Shown: one piece after another, positions 45,660-55,097 of the stretch
Layout of the letters: every line of letters begins with the position of its first letter
Numbering within the stretch: position 1 is the first letter of the stretch
Source: Dryocola clanedunensis_A
Lineage (GTDB): Bacteria > Pseudomonadota > Gammaproteobacteria > Enterobacterales > Enterobacteriaceae
Strand: one strand, 5' to 3'
Assembly (NCBI GenBank): GCA_038405435.1
Contig: JBBYHZ010000003.1
DNA: 64,000 nucleotides
Made by a program: the position numbers and the translations under genes
The notes under the pieces: generated by a model
Told to the model about the DNA's origin: nothing
What the model saw: only the letters and a program-made list of their open reading frames with translations
The model's database searches: none

Positions 45660-47060
45660 TCAGAACTGGGCGTTACGCGGCGTGCGTGGGAATGGAATAA
45701 CATCGCGAACGTTTTGTACGCCGGTGACATAGGCAATCAGGCGTTCGAAACCAAGCCCGAAACCGGAGTGTGGCACGGTGCCGTAACGACGCAGATCGCG
45801 GTACCACCAGTAGTCTTCTTTATTCAGACCCATCTCAGCCATGCGGGCGTCAAGCACGTCCAGACGCTCTTCACGCTGGGAACCACCGATGATTTCACCG
45901 ATGCCCGGCGCAAGCACGTCCATGGCCGCAACGGTTTTACCGTCTTCATTAAGGCGCATATAGAACGCCTTGATATCTTTTGGATAGTTTTTCACGACCA
46001 CCGGAGCCTTAAAGTGCTGCTCTGCCAGGTAGCGCTCATGCTCGGAGGAGAGATCTACGCCCCAGTAAACCGGGTTTTCGAACTTCTGGCCGCACTTCTC
46101 AAGGATGGCAACTGCGTCGGTGTAATCCACCTGCGCGAAGTCGGCGCTGATGAAGCGTTGCAGACGATCGACGGCATCTTTATCCACGCGCTCGGCGAAG
46201 AATTCCATGTCGTCCATGCGCTCGTCCAGCACCGCCTTGAAGACATACTTCAGCATGGCTTCAGCCAGGCCGGCCACATCGTCAAGATTTGCGAACGCCA
46301 CTTCCGGCTCCAGCATCCAGAACTCGGCCAGATGGCGGCTGGTGTTGGAGTTTTCAGCACGGAAGGTTGGGCCGAAGGTGTAAACCTTAGAAAGCGCACA
46401 GGCGTAAGTTTCGCCGTTCAGCTGACCGGACACGGTCAGGAAGGCTTCTTTGCCGAAGAAGTCTTTATCGAAATCAACTTTGCCCGCATCGGTACGCGGC
46501 AGGTTTTCCATATCGAGCGTGGAAACGCGGAACATCTCACCGGCGCCTTCGGTATCAGAAGCGGTGATCAGCGGGGTGGAAACCCAGAAATAACCGTTTT
46601 CGTGGAAGAAGCGGTGCAGCGCCTGCGCAAGAGTATGACGAACGCGGGCAACAGCGCCAATCATGTTGGTGCGCGGGCGCAGGTGGGCTACTTCACGCAG
46701 GTATTCAATGCTGTGGCGTTTGGCCGCCATTGGGTAGGTGTCCGGATCGTCAACCCAGCCGGTCACTTCAACCTGAGTAGCCTGAATTTCAAAGCTCTGG
46801 CCCTGACCAAGAGATTCAACTACTTTACCGGTGACCACTACGGAACAGCCGGTCGTCAGGCGCAGAACGTCTTCATTGTAATTAGGCAGAGAATTATTGA
46901 TGACGGCCTGTACAGGAGAGAAGCAGGAACCGTCGTAGACGGCGAGGAAGGAAATACCAGCTTTTGAATCTCTTCGGGTACGCACCCACCCGCGCACGGT
47001 GACTTCACTGTCAACGGCAACGCGGCCCTGGAGTACGTCGGCTACAGGCACAACGCTCAT
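45660..47060 (-). CDS. asnS: Asparaginyl-tRNA synthetase
   Basis: AsnS charges tRNA-Asn. The 466-aa product, the E. coli length, has an N-terminal OB-fold anticodon-binding domain (EVTVRGWVRTRRDSKAGISF) and a class II catalytic core with FRAENSNTSRHLAEFWMLEPE (motif 2) and GFGLGFERLIAYVTG (motif 3). It is transcribed leftward between pncB and ompF. Confidence 0.98.
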   Translation of the reverse strand: MSVVPVADVLQGRVAVDSEVTVRGWVRTRRDSKAGISFLAVYDGSCFSPVQAVINNSLPNYNEDVLRLTTGCSVVVTGKVVESLGQGQSFEIQATQVEVTGWVDDPDTYPMAAKRHSIEYLREVAHLRPRTNMIGAVARVRHTLAQALHRFFHENGYFWVSTPLITASDTEGAGEMFRVSTLDMENLPRTDAGKVDFDKDFFGKEAFLTVSGQLNGETYACALSKVYTFGPTFRAENSNTSRHLAEFWMLEPEVAFANLDDVAGLAEAMLKYVFKAVLDERMDDMEFFAERVDKDAVDRLQRFISADFAQVDYTDAVAILEKCGQKFENPVYWGVDLSSEHERYLAEQHFKAPVVVKNYPKDIKAFYMRLNEDGKTVAAMDVLAPGIGEIIGGSQREERLDVLDARMAEMGLNKEDYWWYRDLRRYGTVPHSGFGLGFERLIAYVTGVQNVRDVIPFPRTPRNAQF

Positions 47061-47194
47061 AGTTTTCTCTCTATTAAATGGTCAATGACAAAAATAAGTT
47101 ACCCACAATTGGGGGATATCTATGTTACCTGTCACGCGCCATCAGACAAGCAGAAATCGCACTGCGCATGAAGAAATAAAGGAAAGCGGGGCAA

Positions 47195-47224
47195 CTCACG
47201 GGCCGTAATGATATGGCCCATGAG
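47195..47224 (-). terminator. Hairpin after pncB
   Basis: CTCACGGGCC (47195-47204) pairs with GGCCCATGAG (47215-47224, one G-T). On the minus strand it lies 11 bases past the pncB stop; the trailing tract is C/T-rich rather than pure T, so termination may be inefficient. Confidence 0.55.
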
Positions 47225-47235
47225 TATTATTTGAA

Positions 47236-48438
47236 TCAGCTGGCTTTTTTGACCAGCGGTAAATCGAAGGCTTTGCGCAGGGCGCGGACGAAGGCTTTAT
47301 CGTGACAGATGGTTTTTCCCGGGCTGTCAGACAGCTTGGCAACGGGTTTGCCATTGCACTCCACCAGCTTGATAACAATATTCAGCGGTTTGACCTGCGG
47401 GATATCGCAGGTCAGGCGCGTGCCAATGCCGAAGCTCAGATTCACGCGGGCGGCGAAATGCTTATAAAGTTCGACCGCTTTCGTTAAGTCCAGATTATCT
47501 GAGAAGACCAGCACTTTACTCATCGGGTCAATGCCCAGCTTTTCATAGTGGGCGATGGCTTTTTCACCCCACTCAACCGGATCCCCGGAATCGTGGCGCA
47601 GGCCCTGGTAGCGGGTGGCGAAGGCCAGGTCAAAGTCGCGCAGGAAAGCATCCATCGTGATGCAGTCGGTTAGGGCGATGCCTAATCGATCGGGATATTC
47701 TTCCAGCCAGGCCTCAAGCGCCGCGCGCTGGCTGTTTGCCAGAACCGGGCTGATCTGCTGGTGGGCCTGGAACCATTCATGCGCCTGGGTACCCATCGGG
47801 GTCAGGTTCAGGCGGCGAGCCAGATCGTAGTTGCTGGTGCCGATAAACCATGGCTCCTGCTGCAGCCGACCTGCAATCGCCTCCTGCACTTCTCGCGAGA
47901 AGCGGCGACGCGTGCCGAAATCCATCAGGCGGAATGCAGACATATCGATGTCCGCTGTCAGCTCGTTGAACTGTGCCAGTTTGTTTTCAAGATGATCGAG
48001 GGCCATCTGCGTCGTGACAACAGGAGAGCGATGCTGATGCACCACTTCGCTGATGACGGCCAGCAGGGGCACTTCCCACATGATGACCTCACGCCAGGGT
48101 CCGCTCAGACGAATGTCGAGATGACCACCGTTATTGGTGATGACAACCTGGGAAGGGTCATAGCGGAAATCACGTAGCCAGGCGAGGTAGTCTGCTTTAA
48201 AGAAGGGCAGCCCCTCAAGCCAGGTAAACTCCTCGTCGCTGAGCGCGAGGTGTTGCATGTGGTCAACCTGTTGACGGATAGCGTCTGCATAGATACCCAG
48301 CAGATCGTCACCGCGGCAGCGAAACTCGGCCGCCACGCTCACGTCATGATATCGGTGAAACACCGCCTGCTGCATATGAAGCTTGTAGGCGTCAGTATCC
48401 AGAAGCGTTTGCAAAATCGGGGAAGCGTATCGTGTCAT
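47236..48438 (-). CDS. pncB: Nicotinate phosphoribosyltransferase
   Basis: PncB makes nicotinate mononucleotide from nicotinate and PRPP in NAD salvage. The 400-aa product starts MTRYASPILQTLLDTDAYKLHMQQAVFH at 48438; the frame extends five codons upstream, but this start fits the family. Conserved segments include GTRRRFSREVQEAI, GTSNYDLARRL with the active-site histidine region after it, and LRHDSGDPVEWGEKA. Confidence 0.97.
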   Translation of the reverse strand: MTRYASPILQTLLDTDAYKLHMQQAVFHRYHDVSVAAEFRCRGDDLLGIYADAIRQQVDHMQHLALSDEEFTWLEGLPFFKADYLAWLRDFRYDPSQVVITNNGGHLDIRLSGPWREVIMWEVPLLAVISEVVHQHRSPVVTTQMALDHLENKLAQFNELTADIDMSAFRLMDFGTRRRFSREVQEAIAGRLQQEPWFIGTSNYDLARRLNLTPMGTQAHEWFQAHQQISPVLANSQRAALEAWLEEYPDRLGIALTDCITMDAFLRDFDLAFATRYQGLRHDSGDPVEWGEKAIAHYEKLGIDPMSKVLVFSDNLDLTKAVELYKHFAARVNLSFGIGTRLTCDIPQVKPLNIVIKLVECNGKPVAKLSDSPGKTICHDKAFVRALRKAFDLPLVKKAS

Positions 48439-48646
48439 GGCGCGTTGCAGCATCCTCTCACAGGAGCGTTTCCATCATGGGGTAAATGCAGATAAAGACG
48501 CAGGAGTATACCCTGATTATCTGTTTATTAAAGCCAGATCACAACACAAGGCTCGTTTCGGGTCGAGGGCATTTCGTGCCGCATGTTATAAAGTTGTAGC
48601 ATAAAAGCTCATAACCCCTTGAAATAAAAAAGCACATATCACGCAA

Positions 48647-48778
48647 TCAAACCTTTTGAGGCTTTGATGAAGCCCATAAAGAGAGCCGTATGTTTATGCG
48701 GCAATTACACCTTAGCCCGTATCCGGAGGGTACCTTATAGCCCTTCGGGTCCGTCCAGTAGGGCTTGTTAATGGACAT
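48647..48778 (-). CDS. Small unrecognised ORF (43 aa)
   Basis: I do not recognise this product. It reads MSINKPYWTDPKGYKVPSG at the start, then YGLRCNCRINIRLSLW and ends at a TGA; it is short, basic, and has a CNC pair. There is no good Shine-Dalgarno, so it may be a fragment of a longer lost gene. It is leftward, 25 bases downstream of the 112-130-aa ORF on the same strand, so both could share a transcript. It could equally be a chance frame. Confidence 0.3.
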   Translation of the reverse strand: MSINKPYWTDPKGYKVPSGYGLRCNCRINIRLSLWASSKPQKV

Positions 48779-48803
48779 GGGATAAAGGAAAAGGGAATCC
48801 GGG

Positions 48804-49196
48804 TTAGTTTTTAGCCGTTACTCCGTAAGGGCAGTTTTGCAATAAACAGTGCGGCCTTTTACTGCACTTCGTGATTAATGGGTCCTGATTGCCGGGACAA
48901 TCCGTATTTGTTTTAAATGACTCCCAGAGTTGCATTGTGAAAGGGAAAGCGTGGATGAATTCAATTTCGGTTATCCTGTCGTTGACAATAACTCCGAAGG
49001 GGCTGGTGGCAACAATATTTCCTTCCCGCAAAAAGTAATCGCCCCGATACCATAAAATGAGCCTGAGATTACTGCTTGATATCTGAGCAAATGAAGTCCC
49101 TGTTTTTGGGCATGCAAGAGTATGATTAATCTTCCATTCCATCAAATTAACTTCTCCAAAATAATTAATAATATCAATCCCTTTACCCCATGCCAT
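48804..49196 (-). CDS. Unrecognised cysteine-rich ORF in AT-rich interval
   Basis: A 130-aa frame from ATG 49196 (AGGTG site upstream); an alternative ATG at 49142 (MEWKINHTLACPKTG), with GGAGAAG upstream, gives 112 aa. I cannot assign a family. The N-terminal half contains CPKTGTSF and an aromatic stretch LILWYRGDYFLREGN; the C-terminal tail has four cysteines and a histidine (CPGNQDP...KCSKRPHC...NCPYG), possibly a small metal-binding knuckle. There is no signal peptide or membrane segment. AT-rich composition unlike its neighbours suggests transfer. It lies between pncB and pepN, an interval I remember as gene-free in E. coli. Confidence 0.5.
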   Translation of the reverse strand: MAWGKGIDIINYFGEVNLMEWKINHTLACPKTGTSFAQISSSNLRLILWYRGDYFLREGNIVATSPFGVIVNDRITEIEFIHAFPFTMQLWESFKTNTDCPGNQDPLITKCSKRPHCLLQNCPYGVTAKN

Positions 49197-49208
49197 TGAC
49201 AGTAACAC

Positions 49209-49685
49209 CTGACATATATGTTTCCATGGTTATTTAAAAATATTTCTATTGCTTACTAAACTTTTGTTTTCTGAAGAAAGCTTACAAACCAGGGGCATTA
49301 TTTATGCAGCGTTTTCTTGTGCCTTAAATTAAATCTAAACAGAAATTATAATAATTAAAAATTAGCGACAAAGTTGGGTGGTTTACACGCTGATTAAATA
49401 TTGGGCATCAATAACGATTTATTTCATGAGCGAGAATGGATCATGGGGTTAAATATTGACTGGCGCAGCCGTTAAGATTTACCAGCGGCAATCAAAATCG
49501 GTCGCATTCGTTAACCGCTACTTTTTTGCGCTGGTTAAAACCTGGGCTGGCTGCCCATCGCGAAGATTATTGTGAAGTAAATGGGCACATCCGGAGCGAG
49601 CGTCCTGTTCAACGTTAGTCTTAGGGCTTATTCTAAGGATCTTCCCTGATAACGTATTTGCCACAGACGATGTATAAGGTTTTTT
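49209..49685. other. AT-rich intergenic segment upstream of pepN
   Basis: About 480 bases, with the left two-thirds notably AT-rich. I see no gene. The right end should carry the pepN promoter, and the left end the promoter of the leftward cysteine-rich ORF, but no clear consensus pair stands out. A weak inverted repeat TGCCCAT/ATGGGCA is at 49552-49587. Confidence 0.4.
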
Positions 49686-52298
49686 ATGACACAACAGCCA
49701 CAAGCCAAATACCGCCACGACTACCGTGCGCCGGATTACACGATTAGCGACATCGATTTGACCTTTGACCTGGATGCCACAAAAACCCTGGTCACCGCCA
49801 TCAGCAAAGTCAGCCGCCAGGGCGCTGCGGACGCTGCCTTACGCCTCGACGGCGGCGATCTGACGCTGGTCAGTATTCACGTCAACGGCCAGGCCTGGGA
49901 AAATTATCGTCTGGAAGAGAGCACGCTGGTGCTTGAACAGCTGCCAGAGACCTTCACGCTGACTATCGTCAATGAAATCAGCCCGGCGACGAATACCGCG
50001 CTGGAAGGGCTGTATCAGTCCGGCGAAGCGCTTTGCACCCAGTGTGAGGCAGAAGGCTTCCGCCATATTACCTGGTATCTGGACCGCCCGGACGTGCTCG
50101 CGCGCTTCACTACCAAACTGATTGCAGATAAAACCAAATATCCTTTCCTGCTTTCCAACGGTAACCGCGTTGCCGAAGGCGAGCTGGAAAATGGCCGTCA
50201 CTGGGTACAGTGGCAGGATCCGTTCCCGAAACCTTGCTACCTGTTCGCGCTGGTAGCCGGCGACTTCGACGTGCTGCGCGACAGCTTCAAAACCCGGTCC
50301 GGCCGTGACGTTGCGCTGGAGCTGTTTGTCGACCGTGGCAACCTGGAACGCGCCAGCTGGGCAATGACCTCGCTGAAAGCCTCCATGAAGTGGGACGAAA
50401 CCCGCTTTGGCCTCGAGTATGACCTCGACATCTATATGATTGTCGCCGTCGACTTCTTCAACATGGGCGCCATGGAGAACAAAGGCCTCAACGTCTTTAA
50501 CTCCAAATACGTGCTGGCCCGCGCTGAAACCGCAACGGATAAAGACTATCTCGATATCGAACGCGTTATCGGTCACGAATATTTCCACAACTGGACCGGC
50601 AACCGCGTAACCTGCCGCGACTGGTTCCAGCTGAGCCTGAAAGAGGGCCTGACCGTGTTCCGCGATCAGGAGTTCAGCTCCGATCTGGGTTCACGCGCGG
50701 TTAACCGCATCCAGAACGTCCGCACCATGCGCGCGCTGCAGTTTGCCGAAGACGCAAGCCCGATGGCGCACCCGATTCGTCCGGACAAAGTCATTGAAAT
50801 GAACAACTTCTACACCCTGACGGTGTATGAGAAAGGTTCAGAAGTGATCCGTATGCTGCACACGCTGCTGGGTGAAGAAAACTTCCAGAAAGGCATGCAG
50901 CTGTACTTTGAGCGCCACGACGGCAGCGCTGCGACCTGCGATGATTTCGTACAGGCGATGGAAGATGCTTCCAACGTTGACCTGTCCCACTTCCGCCGCT
51001 GGTACAGCCAGGCGGGCACGCCGGTTGTTTCCGTGCGTGACGACTACAATCCGGAAACCGAGCAGTACACCCTGACCATCAGCCAGATGACGCCGCCAAC
51101 GGCTGAGCAGCAGGAAAAACAGCCGCTGCACATTCCGTTCGACATCGAACTGTATGACAACGAAGGCAAAGTCATTCCGCTACAGAAGGGCGGGCACCCC
51201 GTTCACCACGTGCTGAACGTGACGCAGGCTGAACAAACGTTTGTCTTTGATAACGTTTACTTCCAGCCGGTACCTTCGCTGCTGCGTGAATTTTCAGCGC
51301 CGGTTAAGCTGGAATATAAATGGAGCGACCAGCAGCTGACGTTCCTGATGCGCCACGCGCGCAATGATTTCTCCCGCTGGGACGCGGCGCAAAGCCTGCT
51401 GGCAACCTATATCAAGATCAACGTCAACCGCAGCCAGCAGAAACAGCCGCTGTCGCTGCCGCTGCACGTAGCGGATGCGTTCCGCGCCATTCTGCTTGAT
51501 GAGAAGATCGATCCGGCGCTGGCGGCAGAAATTCTGACGCTGCCGTCCCAGAACGAAATCGCCGAGCTGTTCCAGAAAATCGACCCAATTGCCATCGCGG
51601 AAGTGTACGAAGCCCTGACCCGCACGCTGGCGAGCGAGCTGGCGGACGAGTTCCTGGCGATTTATAACGCCAACAGGCTGGATGCGTATCGCGTTGAGCA
51701 TGCTGATATTGGCAAACGCGCCCTGCGCAACACCTGCCTGCGCTTCCTGGCCTACGGTGAGACAGAGCTGGCCGAGCAGCTGGTACGCGCCCACTATGAA
51801 ACGGCTGATAACATGACTGACGCCATCGCGGCGCTTTCCGCAGCGTCGGCCGCCCAGCTACCATGTCGTGAAGAGCTGATGGCGCAGTATGACGAGAAGT
51901 GGCACCAGGACGGACTGGTGATGGACAAGTGGTTCGTGCTGCAGGCGACCAGCCCGGCGGCAAATACGCTGGCGAAAGTGCGCGAGCTGCTTAATCACCG
52001 TTCATTCAGCCTCGGCAACCCGAACCGCATCCGTTCCCTGATTGGCGCGTTTGCGGCGGGCAACCCGGCGGCGTTCCATGCGGTCGATGGCAGCGGCTAT
52101 CAGTTTATGGTGGAGATGCTCAGCGAGCTGAACCGCCGTAACCCACAGGTGGCTTCTCGCCTGATCGAACCGCTGATCCGTCTGAACCGTTACGATGCAA
52201 AACGTCAGGAGATGATGCGTGCGGCGCTTGAGCAGCTGAAAGGCCTGGATAATTTGTCCGGCGATCTGTTCGAGAAAATCAGCAAGGCGCTGGCGTAA
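49686..52298 (+). CDS. pepN: Aminopeptidase N
   Basis: A cytosolic M1 zinc aminopeptidase, the main broad-specificity aminopeptidase of enterics. The 870-aa protein has the exopeptidase motif GAMEN (261-265) and the zinc motif HEYFH (His297, Glu298, His301) with the third ligand Glu further on in LKEGLTVF. The C-terminal half is the helical domain that closes the active site. The length and numbering equal E. coli PepN. Confidence 0.98.
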   Translation: MTQQPQAKYRHDYRAPDYTISDIDLTFDLDATKTLVTAISKVSRQGAADAALRLDGGDLTLVSIHVNGQAWENYRLEESTLVLEQLPETFTLTIVNEISPATNTALEGLYQSGEALCTQCEAEGFRHITWYLDRPDVLARFTTKLIADKTKYPFLLSNGNRVAEGELENGRHWVQWQDPFPKPCYLFALVAGDFDVLRDSFKTRSGRDVALELFVDRGNLERASWAMTSLKASMKWDETRFGLEYDLDIYMIVAVDFFNMGAMENKGLNVFNSKYVLARAETATDKDYLDIERVIGHEYFHNWTGNRVTCRDWFQLSLKEGLTVFRDQEFSSDLGSRAVNRIQNVRTMRALQFAEDASPMAHPIRPDKVIEMNNFYTLTVYEKGSEVIRMLHTLLGEENFQKGMQLYFERHDGSAATCDDFVQAMEDASNVDLSHFRRWYSQAGTPVVSVRDDYNPETEQYTLTISQMTPPTAEQQEKQPLHIPFDIELYDNEGKVIPLQKGGHPVHHVLNVTQAEQTFVFDNVYFQPVPSLLREFSAPVKLEYKWSDQQLTFLMRHARNDFSRWDAAQSLLATYIKINVNRSQQKQPLSLPLHVADAFRAILLDEKIDPALAAEILTLPSQNEIAELFQKIDPIAIAEVYEALTRTLASELADEFLAIYNANRLDAYRVEHADIGKRALRNTCLRFLAYGETELAEQLVRAHYETADNMTDAIAALSAASAAQLPCREELMAQYDEKWHQDGLVMDKWFVLQATSPAANTLAKVRELLNHRSFSLGNPNRIRSLIGAFAAGNPAAFHAVDGSGYQFMVEMLSELNRRNPQVASRLIEPLIRLNRYDAKRQEMMRAALEQLKGLDNLSGDLFEKISKALA

Positions 52299-52314
52299 TA
52301 GCCACTGGAAGGGA

Positions 52315-52377
52315 GATGACGCTTATCCACCCTACGTTCCGAATTACGTAGGTCGGGTAAGCGTAGCGTCACCCGAC
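52315..52377. repeat. BIME between pepN and ssuB
   Basis: A short REP form GATGACGCTTATCCACCCTACG (52315-52336) is followed after 10 bases by an inverted full REP (52347-52377, core GGGTAAGCGTAGCGTCACCCGAC). The same core occurs at 42.5 kb. It lies between convergent pepN and ssuB and may protect both mRNA ends. Confidence 0.85.
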
Positions 52378-52383
52378 AATAAG

Positions 52384-53154
52384 CTAACCGGTGCGCACCG
52401 CGCGCGCCGGTTCTTCTGTTTTTCGCTGCATGACCCGGTCCAGCACCTGCGACTCCAGCTCCGCCAGCCTCACCGATCCCAGACGGCGCGGCCTCGGCAA
52501 ATCCACCGTTAAATCCAGGCCAATCCTGCCATCCTCAATCAACAGCACCCGGTCGGCCATTGCCACGGCTTCGCTGACGTCGTGCGTTACCAGCAGCACG
52601 GTAAAGCCGTGTTCCTGCCACAGCGAAACGATCAGCTCCTGCATCTCAATGCGCGTCAGGGCATCAAGCGCGCCAAGCGGCTCGTCCAGCAGCAGCAGGC
52701 CGGGGCGATGGATTAACGCTCGCGCCAGAGCAACCCGCTGCTTTTGACCTCCTGAAAGTGCGGCCGGCCACTCTTCAGCCCGGCTTTCCAGCCCGACAGC
52801 TTCAAGCGCGCGAAACGCCGCATCTCGCCAGTTTCCCTTCAGGCCCAGGCCGACGTTATCGATCACTGATTTCCACGGCAGCAGGCGGGCGTCCTGGAAC
52901 ATCATGCGAGTATCGTCCTGGCTTTCACGCAGGGGGGCGTTGCCCGCCAGCAGCGATCCGGCATTCGGGTTTTCAAGCCCCGCCAGCAGCCGCAGCAGCG
53001 TGCTTTTGCCGCCGCCGCTGCGTCCGACGACCGCAACAAACTGCCCGGCAGGAATATGCAATGCCAGCTCGTTCAGGATTGTTTTATCGCCGTAGCGTTT
53101 GGTCACGCCGTCGAGCAGCAAAGGCGTACCCTGATTAATGCGTGCGGTATTCAT
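52384..53154 (-). CDS. ssuB: SsuB, alkanesulfonate ABC transporter ATPase
   Basis: SsuB powers uptake of aliphatic sulfonates. The 256-aa protein has Walker A VGRSGGGKST, signature LSGGQ, Walker B LLLLDEP and the H-loop VTHDVSEAV. It is the last gene of ssuEADCB; its start overlaps the ssuC end by 4 bases. Confidence 0.97.
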   Translation of the reverse strand: MNTARINQGTPLLLDGVTKRYGDKTILNELALHIPAGQFVAVVGRSGGGKSTLLRLLAGLENPNAGSLLAGNAPLRESQDDTRMMFQDARLLPWKSVIDNVGLGLKGNWRDAAFRALEAVGLESRAEEWPAALSGGQKQRVALARALIHRPGLLLLDEPLGALDALTRIEMQELIVSLWQEHGFTVLLVTHDVSEAVAMADRVLLIEDGRIGLDLTVDLPRPRRLGSVRLAELESQVLDRVMQRKTEEPARAVRTG

Positions 53155-53942
53155 ATGCTTTCCTCTTTGATCTGGTAGGCCGGATGCCAGCGCAGCCAGA
53201 CGCGTTCCAGCAGCTGTGCGCTGACGTCAGCCAGTTTGCCGAGCAGGGCGTAAAGAATAATGGCAACCACCACCACGTCGGTTTGCAGGAATTCACGGGC
53301 GTTCATCGCCAGGTAGCCAATGCCGGAGTTCGCAGAGATCGTTTCCGCCACTATCAGCGTCAGCCACATCAGGCCGAGGGCGAAGCGCACCCCAACCATG
53401 ATCGAGGGCAGGGCGCCGGGCAGGATCACCTGGGCGAACAGGCTAAACCCGGAAAGACCGTAGCTGCGGGCCATCTCCAGCAGTCCTTGATCAATATTTC
53501 TGATGCCGTGCCAGGTGTTGATGTAAATCGGGAACAGCGTGCCGAGCGCCACGAGGAAGATCTTCGCGCTTTCGTCGATCCCGAACCACAGGATCACCAG
53601 CGGGATCAGCGCCAGGTGCGGCACGTTACGCAGCATCTGAATTAACGTATCCAGCAGGCGTTCGCCCCAGCGGGACAGGCCGCTGATGAGGCCCAGGATC
53701 AGGCCTAAGGATCCGCCGATGCTGAAGCCGATGGCGGCGCGCCACGAACTTATCGCCAGGTGCTGCCACAGCTCGCCGCTCGAAGACAGGCTCCAGAACG
53801 CAATCACCACGCCCTCCGGTGAGGGCAGGATGCGTGTAGACAGCCAGCCGGTCACGGACGCCAGCTGCCAGACAGCCACAATCACCACCGGCAGCGCCCA
53901 TGGGGCAAGCCGATGCAAGAGTTTACGGGTGCTGTTGGTCAT
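53151..53942 (-). CDS. ssuC: SsuC, alkanesulfonate ABC transporter permease
   Basis: The 263-aa membrane subunit has about six hydrophobic segments and the ABC-permease EAA-type loop (LGTLFPIYINTWHGIRNIDQ...GLSGFSLFAQVILPGALPSI). It is coupled to ssuB by a 4-base overlap and lies 9 bases after ssuD. Confidence 0.97.
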   Translation of the reverse strand: MTNSTRKLLHRLAPWALPVVIVAVWQLASVTGWLSTRILPSPEGVVIAFWSLSSSGELWQHLAISSWRAAIGFSIGGSLGLILGLISGLSRWGERLLDTLIQMLRNVPHLALIPLVILWFGIDESAKIFLVALGTLFPIYINTWHGIRNIDQGLLEMARSYGLSGFSLFAQVILPGALPSIMVGVRFALGLMWLTLIVAETISANSGIGYLAMNAREFLQTDVVVVAIILYALLGKLADVSAQLLERVWLRWHPAYQIKEESI

Positions 53943-53951
53943 GGGAGCTCC

Positions 53952-55097
53952 TTAGCTCTGCGCCACTTTGCGGGGAATAAAGTCGTTGGCGACGACTTCA
54001 CCTTTCTCGCGGTGCTGGCGCGGCTGCGGGATCTCGGGAATAGCGACATCCAGGTGGGGGAAAAGCAGTTCGCCCACGCGATACGCCTCCTCAAGATGCG
54101 GATAGCCGGAGAAGATAAAGCTATCGATGCCCAGCGCGGCGTACTCGTTGATACGGGCGGCAACGGTGGGCCCATCGCCTACCAGCGCCGTTCCGGCACC
54201 GCCACGAACCAGGCCAACCCCCGCCCACAGATTAGGGCTGATTTCAAGTTTGTCGCGCTTGCCGCCGTGAAGGGCTGCCATACGATGCTGGCCGACCGAG
54301 TCGGTACGCGCAAACGCAGCCTGGGCTTTGGCGATGGTGGCATCATCGAGCTGGGAGATCAGGCGGTCTGCGGCCTGCCAGGCTTCTTCATTGGTTTCAC
54401 GCACAATCACGTGCAGGCGGATCCCGAACCGCACCGTGCGGCCAAGCGCGGCGGCTTTGGCGCGCACCTGCTCGATTTTCTCTTTCACCAGATGCGGCGG
54501 CTCGCCCCATGTCAGGTAAAGATCAACCTGTTCTGCCGCCAGATCCTGTGCCACATCCGACGAACCGCCGAAGTAAAGCGGCGGGCGCGGCTGCTGCACC
54601 GGCGGGAAGAGCAGCTTCGCTCCTTTGACCTGAATGTGTTTACCTTCGTAATCGACCGTTTCGCCTTCCAGCACGCGACGCCAGACGTGGGTAAACTCCG
54701 CCGAGGCCTCGTAACGTTCGGTATGGTCAAGGAACACACCGTCGCCAGCAAGCTCCTCCGGATCGCTTCCCGTGACCAGGTTAAACAGCGCGCGGCCGTT
54801 GGAAAGCCTGTCCAGGGTCGCTGCCTGGCGGGCTGCAACCGTAGGGGAAACTACGCTCGGGCGCAGCGCCACAAGGAACTTCAGCCGCTGGGTGACGGGG
54901 ATCATGGAGGCGGCCACGAGCCAGGCATCTTCACACGAGCGGCCCGTCGGGATCAGCACGCCGGTAAAACCAATTCTGTCCGCCGCCTGGGCTATCTGCT
55001 GTAAGTAGCCGTGGTCGGTGGCGCGGGCGGCATCGTTGCTGCCTAAATAGTGCCCGTCGCCGTGGGTAGGTAAGAACCAGAAGAGGTTGAGGCTCAT
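53952..55097 (-). CDS. ssuD: SsuD, FMNH2-dependent alkanesulfonate monooxygenase
   Basis: SsuD oxygenates alkanesulfonates to aldehydes and sulfite using FMNH2 supplied by SsuE. The 381-aa protein is a luciferase-like TIM barrel, with the conserved FWFLPTHGDGHYLG start, GRSCEDAW (the active-site cysteine region) and the insertion characteristic of the family. It overlaps ssuA by 4 bases. Confidence 0.97.
   Translation of the reverse strand: MSLNLFWFLPTHGDGHYLGSNDAARATDHGYLQQIAQAADRIGFTGVLIPTGRSCEDAWLVAASMIPVTQRLKFLVALRPSVVSPTVAARQAATLDRLSNGRALFNLVTGSDPEELAGDGVFLDHTERYEASAEFTHVWRRVLEGETVDYEGKHIQVKGAKLLFPPVQQPRPPLYFGGSSDVAQDLAAEQVDLYLTWGEPPHLVKEKIEQVRAKAAALGRTVRFGIRLHVIVRETNEEAWQAADRLISQLDDATIAKAQAAFARTDSVGQHRMAALHGGKRDKLEISPNLWAGVGLVRGGAGTALVGDGPTVAARINEYAALGIDSFIFSGYPHLEEAYRVGELLFPHLDVAIPEIPQPRQHREKGEVVANDFIPRKVAQS

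Noticed and set aside
45714..46967. 417-codon open frame antisense to asnS
   Set aside because: asnS is full length with all class II motifs; the opposite frame is a codon-bias shadow.
48700..48800. Plus-strand peptide MFMRQLHLSPYPEGTL near the orphan ORFs
   Set aside because: Stops after 16 codons; it lies opposite the 43-aa minus-strand frame, which reads better.
53913..55004. 363-codon plus-strand frame opposite ssuD
   Set aside because: ssuD is intact and within an overlapping operon; the opposite frame is a shadow.
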